Origin: an uncultured Eubacteriales bacterium
GTDB lineage: Bacteria; Bacillota; Clostridia; Oscillospirales; Oscillospiraceae
Length of the DNA: 8,074 nucleotides
Direction: 5' to 3'
Assembly (NCBI GenBank): GCA_900548615.1
Contig: URKW01000087.1
Coordinates: 1 to 8,074, forward strand
Shown here piece by piece: positions 1 to 6,900 of this stretch. The position numbers were made by a program, and so were the translations under genes. Below the pieces are notes generated by a model. The model was not told the origin of the DNA. It searched no databases and worked only from the letters and a program-made list of their open reading frames with translations. The stretch's first letter is position 1; each line of letters begins with the position of its first letter.

Positions 1-2
1 CT

Positions 3-19
3 CAAGTATACTGTACTTG
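3..19. promoter_or_regulatory. Perfect inverted repeat upstream of the dehydrogenase gene, possible operator
   Basis: The sequence CAAGTATACTGTACTTG is a perfect 6-bp dyad (CAAGTA / TACTTG) with a 5-base centre. A good -10-like hexamer, TATACT (7-12), lies inside it, so a protein bound here would cover a promoter whose -35 lies off the left edge. A second possible -10, GATAAT, is at 25-30. Dyads like this are typical operators for dimeric regulators such as MerR-, TetR- or GntR-type proteins, but no regulator gene is visible. The operator role is inferred from symmetry and position only. Confidence 0.4.
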
Positions 20-67
20 TGAAAGATAATCAACACTTGTATGCTTATTTGAGAGGAGGCTTTTTGC

Positions 68-1075
68 ATGTTTGATCAATATCTTGTTACAGGCGCTACC
101 GGCTTCCTCGGTAGGGCTGTTGCGGAGGAGCTGGTACGCCGCAGAGCGCAAGTGCATGCGCTTGTGCTGCGTGATGACCCCTATATCCATTTGCTCCCCA
201 AAGAAGTCCATACCGTCATCGGTGATGTGTGCGTGGAAAGCTCGTTGGCAGACTTCTTTGCGGATGCCGACAGCCGTACCTGTGTGATTCACTGCGCCGG
301 TATCGTCTCTGTCGCGTCCAGACCCGGTTCGAAGCTCTATCAGGTCAATGTAGGCGGGACATGGAGGGTTCTCCGGCAATGTATGGAGCATGATGTGGGC
401 AAAATGGTCTATGTCAGCTCCGTCCATGCCATACCGGAAAAGTCAAAGGATTGCATCATTACGGAAGATTGCGAATTCTCTCCGGGGCTTGTGGACGGAG
501 ATTACGCCAAGAGCAAGGCGACTGCGACAGAGTTGGTATTCGATGCGGCGAAGCGCGGGCTGAATGCCAGCATTGTCTTTCCCTCCGGCATCATCGGGCC
601 GGGCGACATGCAGGGAGGGAGCTTCACCTCGATGGCGAAATCTTTTCTTCGCGGAAAGCTGCCCTTTGCCGTTCGCGGCGGATATGACTTCGTGGATGTA
701 CGGGATGTGGCAAAGGGCATTCTCGACTGTTCCGAGAACGGAGAACCCGGTAAGGGATACATTTTGTCCGGCCACTATGTTACCATTCGCAAGATGCTTC
801 AGCTTGTGGGAAAGACCGCAAAGCGGAAGTATCGCCCCATCTGCCTACCACTGGGGCTTGCAAAGCTGGCGGCTCCATACTATGAACATCGAAGCCTGAA
901 AAAGCGAAAGCCGCTGTTTTTCACACCTTATTCCGTTGCCGTCCTTGCCTCAAACGGACAATTCAGCCATGCCGCAGCATCGGAATGCTTTGCATATCAT
1001 CCGCGCCCGGTGAAGGATACTTTGCGGGACATGACAGCCTGGCTTTTGGAGCAGAGGAGAAAGGACGAAGTGTGA
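68..1075 (+). CDS. NAD(P)-dependent extended short-chain dehydrogenase/epimerase (dihydroflavonol-4-reductase-like)
   Basis: A complete 335-residue protein starting at an ATG preceded, 8 bases away, by a very strong ribosome binding site (AGAGGAGG, 52-59). The Rossmann dinucleotide motif TGATGFLG is at residues 8-15, placed right at the N-terminus as in extended SDRs. A VNVGGT segment is at 93-98, the active-site serine lies in VYVSS (114-118), and the catalytic YxxxK pair is Tyr146/Lys150 (DYAKSK). A DFVDVRDVAKGI motif (207-218) is the usual conserved stretch near the substrate-binding part. Length and motifs fit NAD(P)-dependent epimerases/dehydratases and dihydroflavonol-reductase-like aldehyde/ketone reductases, soluble in the cytoplasm. 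The substrate cannot be told from sequence. The gene appears to stand alone: the next gene is about 220 bases away behind its own promoter. I saw no convincing terminator after it. Confidence 0.88.
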   Translation: MFDQYLVTGATGFLGRAVAEELVRRRAQVHALVLRDDPYIHLLPKEVHTVIGDVCVESSLADFFADADSRTCVIHCAGIVSVASRPGSKLYQVNVGGTWRVLRQCMEHDVGKMVYVSSVHAIPEKSKDCIITEDCEFSPGLVDGDYAKSKATATELVFDAAKRGLNASIVFPSGIIGPGDMQGGSFTSMAKSFLRGKLPFAVRGGYDFVDVRDVAKGILDCSENGEPGKGYILSGHYVTIRKMLQLVGKTAKRKYRPICLPLGLAKLAAPYYEHRSLKKRKPLFFTPYSVAVLASNGQFSHAAASECFAYHPRPVKDTLRDMTAWLLEQRRKDEV

Positions 1076-1135
1076 CCTCACCTAAAAGCACCTTGGGCAG
1101 GCTGCGCATGCTATTGGCATGATCTGCGCTTCCGG

Positions 1136-1165
1136 TTGCTATCCGTATGTATCCTGTGATATAAT
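1136..1165 (+). promoter_or_regulatory. Probable promoter of the sigma-factor operon
   Basis: A perfect -10 box TATAAT (1160-1165) carries an extended -10 TG at 1157-1158. A -35-like TTGCTA (1136-1141) lies 18 bases upstream. This fits the housekeeping sigma factor. Transcription would start near 1172, leaving a leader of roughly 120 bases before the ATG at 1294. The same region also contains TCCG (1142-1145) exactly 13 bases before ATATAA, a pattern repeated upstream of the surface-protein operon, so a second sigma factor could also read it. Confidence 0.55.
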
Positions 1166-1225
1166 TTGACCAAGAGAACGCGGAAAAGCCGTCTGACCCG
1201 CGCTTCCAGGAACAGCACCGAAATT

Positions 1226-1248
1226 CCGGCAGGGCAAACGCCTGGCGG
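1226..1248 (+). other. Hairpin in the 5' leader of the sigma-factor operon
   Basis: CCGGCAGG (1226-1233) pairs with CCTGGCGG (1241-1248), giving eight positions with one internal G-G mismatch around a 7-base loop. It has no following T-run, so it is not an intrinsic terminator. It sits about 45 bases before the sigma-factor start codon within the predicted leader. Any role in mRNA stability or regulation is speculative. The remaining leader and the gap after the dehydrogenase gene (1076-1135) hold nothing else I recognise. Confidence 0.3.
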
Positions 1249-1293
1249 ATACCCCTCTGCATTTGGAGCACCCGCAAAAAGGAAGTGAACGCT

Positions 1294-1842
1294 ATGACCT
1301 GCGACGAGACTTTTTACCACCGATATTTGAACGGCGACGATGCGGGGCTGGAGGCCCTGATGAAAAAATACGGCAATCCGCTAACCCTGTATATCGACGG
1401 GTATCTGCACGATGTCCACGAAGCAGAGGATTTGATGCTGGATGTTTTCGCCTATCTGTTCACGAAAAAGCCTCGCATCCGGGACGGCGGCTTCAAGGCA
1501 TATCTGTATAAGACGGCGCGGAATATGGCGCTGCGCCATAAGAGCAAGCGGAAGTGTCTGTTCCGTTTGGACGAGCTGACCGATGAATCGGACGGGCAGC
1601 TGCTTGTGGAGGAGGTTATCCGAACGGAAGAACGAAACCGCATTCTGCACTTCTGCATGGGTGAAATGAATCCGGATTACCGGGAGGTTCTATATCTGAC
1701 CTATTTTGAGGGTATGAGTTACGCACAGGCGGCGGAGGTTACGGGAAAAACGGTAAAGCAGATTACCAACATGGTGTATCGCGGAAAGGAAAGTCTGCGA
1801 AGGCTTCTGGAACGGGAGGGGATTACAAATGCGGAGTCATGA
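1294..1842 (+). CDS. ECF-like RNA polymerase sigma factor (sigma-70 family)
   Basis: A 182-residue protein with only the sigma2 and sigma4 domains, the layout of ECF (group 4) sigma factors. Residues about 22-88 match sigma2: the region 2.2 helix has the typical acidic DVHEAEDLMLDVF, followed by FKAYLYKTARNMALRHKSKRK, the basic DNA-contacting part. Residues about 120-172 match sigma4: NPDYREVLYLTYFEGMSYAQ, then a helix-turn-helix containing AAEVTGKTVKQITNMVYRGK. ATG 1294 is chosen because AGGAAG (1280-1285) lies 8 bases upstream; an in-frame GTG at 1285 would overlap that site and add only three residues. The 3' end overlaps the next gene by 14 bases, implying translational coupling. The protein should direct RNA polymerase to a small set of promoters. 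The neighbouring membrane proteins and PrsW protease suggest that it answers an envelope signal. Confidence 0.9.
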   Translation: MTCDETFYHRYLNGDDAGLEALMKKYGNPLTLYIDGYLHDVHEAEDLMLDVFAYLFTKKPRIRDGGFKAYLYKTARNMALRHKSKRKCLFRLDELTDESDGQLLVEEVIRTEERNRILHFCMGEMNPDYREVLYLTYFEGMSYAQAAEVTGKTVKQITNMVYRGKESLRRLLEREGITNAES

Positions 1843-2191
1843 AGAACGCGTCGCGGAGACAAAGCGGCGCATCGCCAAGATGGAGCGGGAGAAACGGCTG
1901 CGGCGCAATACGATTACCGCGGCTTCCGCTGTGGCGGCGTGCCTTGCGCTGATTGTGGGTGTGTCTTTCGTCATGCCTGATATTGCCGTAAAAATTCAAA
2001 CCGGCGGCTATGCGGGCTTTGAAACGGCGGCAAGCATCTTTCACGGCGGCGCAGCCTTGGGATACATCGTCATCGGGCTTCTGGCGTTTCTTCTGGGCGT
2101 GTGCGTGACTGTTTTGTGCTTCCGGCTGCGGCAAATGAATCGGGATGACACACAGGATAAGGAAAGCGAGGAACGGCATGGAGCTGATTGA
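1829..2191 (+). CDS. Small two-helix membrane protein, candidate anti-sigma factor
   Basis: A 120-residue protein starting inside the end of the sigma-factor gene, with a good ribosome binding site (GGGAGGGG, 1813-1820, allowing one more G at 1821). Residues 1-26 form a highly charged, probably helical, cytoplasmic segment rich in Arg, Lys and Glu. TM1 is about 28-49, followed by a short outside loop with GGYAGFE (59-65). TM2 is about 76-98, and a charged, hydrophilic tail ends the protein, so both termini should be cytoplasmic. It has no zinc-binding anti-sigma (ZAS) His/Cys motif. Direct coupling to an ECF-like sigma gene plus a nearby PrsW protease make it the best candidate for the membrane-bound anti-sigma factor, but this is inference from context; it could instead be a partner of the downstream membrane protein. 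The protein encoded at 3592-3945 has the same plan and a similar second helix. Confidence 0.85.
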   Translation: MRSHEERVAETKRRIAKMEREKRLRRNTITAASAVAACLALIVGVSFVMPDIAVKIQTGGYAGFETAASIFHGGAALGYIVIGLLAFLLGVCVTVLCFRLRQMNRDDTQDKESEERHGAD

Positions 2192-2804
2192 GAACCTGCT
2201 GCAGCTGCTGGTCACGTTCGTCGGCGCGCTGCTTTCGGGCATATCCTACCGGAAAAGCCGCAGGCAGGCGTATTTTCTGCTGCTGTGCTTCTACGGCTGC
2301 TTTGCCCTCGGCGCGCTCTACTGGACGCTGTATCTGCTGCTGTTCGATACCACGCCGAAGGTGTTTTATGTGTCGGAGTTCGGCTGGGTGGCCAGTGTGA
2401 TTTTTCTGCGGATATTGCAGGCCACGCTGGCAGGCGCAGATGAGCACAGCTTCCGCTGTCGCAGGGCATGGCTTGCGCCTGCGTTCGGCGTGCCGCTGCT
2501 GGCGTTCTACTGCACCTTCGGGGACATTCTCTCCAACCTGATCTGGTGCGGCATGATGATATGGCTTTCCTACTGCGCCATTCGAGGGCTTGCCTATGCA
2601 GAGATCCGGACGGGCGCGGCGCGGAATATGCGGTGCTTCCACATCGGCGTGCTGTGCTTTACGTTCGCGGAGTATCTGCTCTGGACGGCGGGCTGCTTCT
2701 GGCCGGATACTTCCCCGGCAAGCCCCGTCTTCTGGTGCGATATGCTGCTGACGCTGACCATATTGGGGCTGCTGCCCGCTGTGAGAAAGGCGGTGGACGC
2801 ATGA
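2178..2804 (+). CDS. Polytopic membrane protein of unknown function (about seven helices)
   Basis: A 208-residue, very hydrophobic protein. The ATG at 2178 overlaps the previous gene by 14 bases and follows GCGAGGAA; an in-frame upstream ATG at 2145 would lie deep inside the previous gene and lacks a good ribosome binding site. Hydrophobic segments lie at roughly residues 5-22, 31-54, 63-82, 95-112, 113-135, 150-172 and 182-202. Between the second and third is a short outside or inside loop (TTPKVFYVSEFGW). A basic cluster RKSRRQ is at 25-30, and aromatic and Cys residues are abundant in the helices. No catalytic or ligand motif is recognised. Its place between a candidate anti-sigma factor and PrsW suggests a sensor or a chaperone for the membrane complex. 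Its stop codon overlaps the PrsW start as ATGA. Similar proteins next to this type of sigma factor exist in other gut Clostridia as far as I recall; no search was possible. Confidence 0.82.
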   Translation: MELIENLLQLLVTFVGALLSGISYRKSRRQAYFLLLCFYGCFALGALYWTLYLLLFDTTPKVFYVSEFGWVASVIFLRILQATLAGADEHSFRCRRAWLAPAFGVPLLAFYCTFGDILSNLIWCGMMIWLSYCAIRGLAYAEIRTGAARNMRCFHIGVLCFTFAEYLLWTAGCFWPDTSPASPVFWCDMLLTLTILGLLPAVRKAVDA

Positions 2805-3430
2805 CCTATATTGAAAACATATTTCTGTGCATGGTGTCCCCGCTGCTGGTGGCTGCTCTGTGCATGGGCAGGCGGCATCTCCGCTTTTTTCTGTTCTGCA
2901 TCGTCGGAATGGGTGTGTGCCTGCTTTCGGCCTACATCAATACTTTCCTCGCGTCGGTGTGTCAGGCGGACGCCCTTGCCGCCACGGCGGAGATTGCGCC
3001 GGTGGTGGAGGAGATGATGAAGCTGCTGCCGCTGGTGTTCTATCTTCTGGTGTTTGAGCCGGAGGGGGATAAAATCAAGGCTGCCGCAATAACAGTTGCC
3101 CTTGCCTTTGCCACCTTTGAAAACGTGTGCTATCTCATTCAGAACGGAGCAGACCGTTTCTCCTTCATCTTCTTCCGTGGCTTCGGCACGGGAGCCATGC
3201 ACGTCCTCTGCGGTCTGATCGTGGGCGGCGGGCTTGCCTATGCGTGGCAGCGGACATGGCTGAAAATTGCAGGCACCTGGGGGTTGCTGGGCGCGGCCAT
3301 CACCCTCCATGCCGTTTACAATCTGCTCATCGCCTACGGCGGTGCGGCGCAGTATGTGGCCTACGCCCTGCCGGTGCTGCTGGTAGCGGCGGGAAGGCTG
3401 TCTACATTCCGTTTATCGCGGATGAAATAA
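2801..3430 (+). CDS. PrsW-family intramembrane (glutamic-type) protease
   Basis: A 209-residue integral membrane protein whose ATG overlaps the preceding stop (ATGA at 2801-2804). The PrsW family signatures are in order: the glutamate motif VVEEMMK (68-74, Glu70/Glu71/Lys74), FATFEN (103-108, Glu107), a conserved histidine in RGFGTGAMH (His134), and HAVYN (His170, Asn174), all set in predicted helices. PrsW proteases make the first cut in membrane anti-sigma factors: in Bacillus subtilis the target is RsiW of SigW, and in Clostridioides difficile PrsW acts on RsiT of CsfT. By analogy this protein would cleave the product of the gene at 1829-2191, or its paralogue at 3592-3945, and release the sigma factor; the substrate is inferred. 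The protein is close to the usual family length, and all motif residues looked for are present, so it is probably active. It is the last gene of the operon, with a terminator directly after. Confidence 0.88.
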   Translation: MTYIENIFLCMVSPLLVAALCMGRRHLRFFLFCIVGMGVCLLSAYINTFLASVCQADALAATAEIAPVVEEMMKLLPLVFYLLVFEPEGDKIKAAAITVALAFATFENVCYLIQNGADRFSFIFFRGFGTGAMHVLCGLIVGGGLAYAWQRTWLKIAGTWGLLGAAITLHAVYNLLIAYGGAAQYVAYALPVLLVAAGRLSTFRLSRMK

Positions 3431-3445
3431 CCGAATATTCACACC

Positions 3446-3482
3446 TTGAGAGCTGCTTTTTTGGCGGCTCTCAAATTTTTTT
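3446..3482 (+). terminator. Intrinsic terminator of the sigma/PrsW operon
   Basis: TTGAGAGC (3446-3453) pairs perfectly with GCTCTCAA (3467-3474), and the stem can be extended inward by three more pairs (one G-U) around a T-rich loop. A run of seven T (3476-3482) follows after one A. It begins 15 bases after the PrsW stop codon and separates the sigma operon from the surface-protein operon. Confidence 0.9.
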
Positions 3483-3508
3483 GGAAAATTTTGCGTTTTG
3501 GGTGAGAG

Positions 3509-3540
3509 TTTTTCCGATTTTATGTACCTATATAAGTGAA
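3509..3540 (+). promoter_or_regulatory. Candidate promoter of the surface-protein operon, possibly sigma-factor specific
   Basis: An AT-rich stretch between the terminator and the next gene holds TATAAG (3531-3536) as a -10-like box within ATATAA (3530-3535). There is no good TTGACA-like -35 at 17 bases; the T-run at 3509-3513 followed by TCCG (3513-3516) is what stands in that place. TCCG lies 13 bases before ATATAA, the same arrangement as at 1142-1164 upstream of the sigma gene. The weak housekeeping -35 makes use by an alternative sigma factor plausible. The predicted leader is about 50 bases. Confidence 0.45.
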
Positions 3541-3591
3541 AGGGTTTTTAGGCCACAGTTTCAGACAAACCGGAGAGGAGGGTCAAACTGT

Positions 3592-3945
3592 ATGTACGAT
3601 ACCGCAAGACGGGTCGCACTCGTCCGGCAGCGGGTACGGAAAAACACCCGCCGAAGGCAGAAGCACGGCATATACGGACTGAGTGCCGCGTGTATGCTGC
3701 TGTTCGCGGTGCTGATGCAGGCGATAAGCACGGCCGTCAGGCCGGGACAGACCGCTGCATGGGGTGTGTTCGGCGCGATGCTGCTGCGCGAGGATGCGGG
3801 CGGCTATGTGCTGGTGGCTGTTGTATCCTTTGCCGCTGCGGCGGCAATCACCGCGCTGTGCATGCGGTTCAGAATCAGAGAAAACCGGAAAAAGGGCGGG
3901 ACAGGCAAGCCGGACCCGCAGGAACAGGAGGGAAAAACGACATGA
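3592..3945 (+). CDS. Small two-helix membrane protein, paralogue-like to the one at 1829-2191
   Basis: A 117-residue protein with a strong ribosome binding site (GGAGAGGAGGG, 3572-3582) 9 bases before its ATG. A very basic N-terminal segment (residues 1-25, with many Arg and Lys) is followed by TM1 (about 26-48), an outside loop with WGVFGAMLLREDAGGY (57-72), TM2 (about 70-91) and a basic, hydrophilic tail. The plan equals that of the protein at 1829-2191, and the second helix with its end aligns without gaps: GGYVLVAVVSF...ITALCMRFR against LGYIVIGLLAF...VTVLCFRLR, sharing G, Y, F, T, LC and two R. No enzymatic motif is seen. The stop overlaps the start of the surface-protein gene (ATGA, 3942-3945), so the two are translated together. 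It may help export, membrane assembly or signalling of the surface protein; this is inference. Confidence 0.83.
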   Translation: MYDTARRVALVRQRVRKNTRRRQKHGIYGLSAACMLLFAVLMQAISTAVRPGQTAAWGVFGAMLLREDAGGYVLVAVVSFAAAAAITALCMRFRIRENRKKGGTGKPDPQEQEGKTT

Positions 3946-6900
3946 AGAAACGAGTACTCAGCATTCTGCTTCTATGCTGTATGGTGCTGACCATGATGCC
4001 CGCGACGGTCTTCGCGGCGGATGGAGAGGTTGCCGCACGCGCGTCGGAAACGGGCGGCATGTATGAACACCACGAGGCCTGCGGCGCAGACCCGGCAGGG
4101 GCATCCGATACTATGATGCCAAAAACGAGGAGCGGGGCAGTCCGTCCCGCTGCCACCCAATACACCTATACGCTGTATTACGATGCCAACGGCGGCAGCG
4201 GCGCACCGCCAAGTCAGAGCGTGACCAGTTCGGAATTTCATGTATGGGTTCCCATATCAGAAATAATTCCAACCCGTGACGGATATACCTTCATAGGTTG
4301 GGCGAATTATCGGACTGGTACGCCGATATATGGCGGAAACGGCGGTTATACCGAGTGTCTGGTAGTACATGGGGTTGATATGAGCACAACCATCTATGCC
4401 ATATGGGAGGTGCACAATCATAGCTGGGGCGAATGGACTTCCAACGGCAACGGAACGCACACACGCAACTGTACCGCGGACAGCAGCCATACCGAAACGG
4501 GCAACTGCTCCGGCGGCAAGGCTACATCCACGGAGAGGGCTGTTTGCGAAACCTGTCATACGGCTTACGGAGCGCTTTTGCAGCCTGCCAAAACGGTCAT
4601 CACCACCCCGCCCACGCTGCGCCTTCCGGCCTATGTCGGCAATGAGTACACCGACAAGGCGCTCATGGGCGGCGAAGCGAAGGCCGAGGGGACGGACACC
4701 GTTGTTCCGGGTACGTTCAGCTTCAGGGATTATGAAGGCGGCAGAGTATACCCGGGCGAAAACCATATGGTGATCCTCTTTACCCCCAACGATACGGAGG
4801 CATACACCACGGCGGAATGTACCCTTATCGTGATGGGGACAAAGCGCAAGGTCACAAGAGTCCCGGACGACGTGATCATCACGAACAAGCCCATTGGTAC
4901 GGCGTTTGAGAATCTGGGGCTTCCTTCCGGCGTCAAGGTAGAGACCAACACCGGCGCGAGCTACAGCCCCGTCCCCGTGACATGGGACGGCTCCACCTAT
5001 AACCCGAACAAATATGGCGAGCAGATCATTACCGGCGAGCTGCATGTTGAAAAGAGCGGCTTCACGGATGGTGTGGAGCCGACAAGCAAGATTAAGGCTA
5101 CCGCAAGAATAACGCTTATTGACGACCGCGTCTTTACGCCCACGCTGGAGCCGCCCACCTATTCCAAGCAACTCTACGGCGGCGATCTGTGCTTCCTTGT
5201 GTTTGCCGACAAGTACCTCTCCGGCGGAACGGCCACGGCGAACGGCGAAACGGTTCCCGGCAAGTTCACGCTGGACAAAGATCAGAAAATATACGGACAT
5301 TCATTGACGGCGAGCACGCTATTGCAGGCAGGGTCGCTGCAGCTGAAGGTCATCTTCACGCCCGACAATCTGAAGCGGTACAACAGGGCGGAATGCACCG
5401 TTGACGTGGACGTCATTCCCCGCATATTTATCAGCTCCGATATCGTACACATTCCCAACAAAAAAATCGGAACGACCTTTGAGGAGCTGAATCCGTCAAT
5501 GTCGTTCAGTTTCTCCGCGGTCAGCAACGAAACGCCCCCCGGAGAACTCGAGGGGTATTCCATGGATGTCGTCACCTCGTGGGACAGCTCGACCTACGAC
5601 CCCAATTCGTTTGAGGAGCAGACCATCTACGGCGAAGTCAACCGCGCCGAATTGGAGAAGTATTTCACCATACCCGATGGCACCGACCTCCGAGCCGTGA
5701 GAAAGGTTCAGCTGCAGCCTGACCCAGCCGAGACGGAGATCACGCAGCTGCCCGTATTCCGATGGAAGAACGGCGATTTTACGTTGCCCGACAACACCAT
5801 ATTCACCTGGCGAAAGCTTCAGGTGGGAACCTACAATGGTGAAGTCGGCACGCTCGTCGGCGGCGTGGCAAAGGTCAAGGGTGCGGATACCGTCGCCCCC
5901 GGCACGTTCTCCTTCAAGAATGCCCCGCCGTTCTACCTCCAGACTCCGGGTGAACACGATGTGACGGTGGTATTCACGCCGGACGACCTGCGTCTCCACA
6001 AGCCGACGGAGATTACCATCAAAATAAACGCCGTTAAAAACACCATCAAGGATATCGATGAACCGGATCCCATTACCGATAAGCCGTTCGGCACACCCTT
6101 TGCAGAACTTGGCTTGCCGGAAGATGTGTGCATCAATGCCGTTGACGGCGCGTGGTGCTGGATCGACGTGACATGGGATGAATCGTCCTATGATGCGGAG
6201 TCTGTGGATTGGCAGACCATCATCGGCACGCCGGTGCTTAGTGAAGATGACGGAGACATCTTTCAGCAGCCGGAGCCTGCGGTAACAGCCGCGATTCGGG
6301 TGAAGCTTATCGATAACCGACCCCCTATGCCGCCGACAATCGTCGCGGAAAGCCTGCCCGACGGCATGGAAGGCGAGGCTTACAGCAATCGCCTGACCGC
6401 CAAGGGTACCGTGCCCATCACATGGAGCATTGTGAGCGGCGTCCTGCCCGGGGGACTTAGCCTAAACGAGGACACAGGAGAGATAAGCGGCACGCCCGCC
6501 GGGGAAGGGACCGAGGTCTTTACCGTTATGGCGGTCAACGATTTGGGTGAGGATATTAAGGAGCTTTCCATCACGATAGTCAAGGCTCCCGAGGCGGAAT
6601 ACGCCGTTACCGTCAGGGACGACGGTCACGGCACAGGCAGCGCGGACCCCGCCTCGGCGACGGCCGGAACGGAAATCACCCTGACCGCTACGCCAAACGC
6701 GGGCTACCATTTTAAGGAGTGGCAGGTTATGAGCGGCGACGTGACGGTAAGGGACGACAAGTTCACTATGCCCGGCAGCGATGTGGAGGTCAAGGTCATC
6801 TTCGAGGAGGATGCGCCGCCTACGCCCACGGAGTACACCGTCACCGTGAAAACGGACGGAAACGGAACGGCTTCCGCCTCTCACGCAAAAGCCGTGGTCG

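Noticed and set aside
2..427. Minus-strand open frame over the dehydrogenase start
   Set aside because: Antisense to the Rossmann motif region, with no motif or ribosome binding site.
1104..1129. Partial dyad GCGCA...TGCGC as a terminator for the dehydrogenase gene
   Set aside because: The inner pairing needs a 5-base bulge and no T-run follows.
3690..3941. Upstream extension of the surface-protein frame
   Set aside because: The open stretch overlaps the two-helix membrane protein in another frame. The signal peptide begins exactly at ATG 3942, coupled to the preceding stop.
3942..4019. Lipoprotein signal (LLLC) in the surface-protein signal peptide
   Set aside because: The position before Cys12 is Leu, not Gly/Ala/Ser, and a normal signal-peptidase I site (VFA) follows; the protein is already wall-anchored at its C-terminus.
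4257..5300. Long open frame (347 codons) on the minus strand inside the surface-protein gene
   Set aside because: It lies wholly antisense to a protein with clear domains, has no signal peptide, motif or ribosome binding site, and its composition is what GC-rich codon use produces on the opposite strand.
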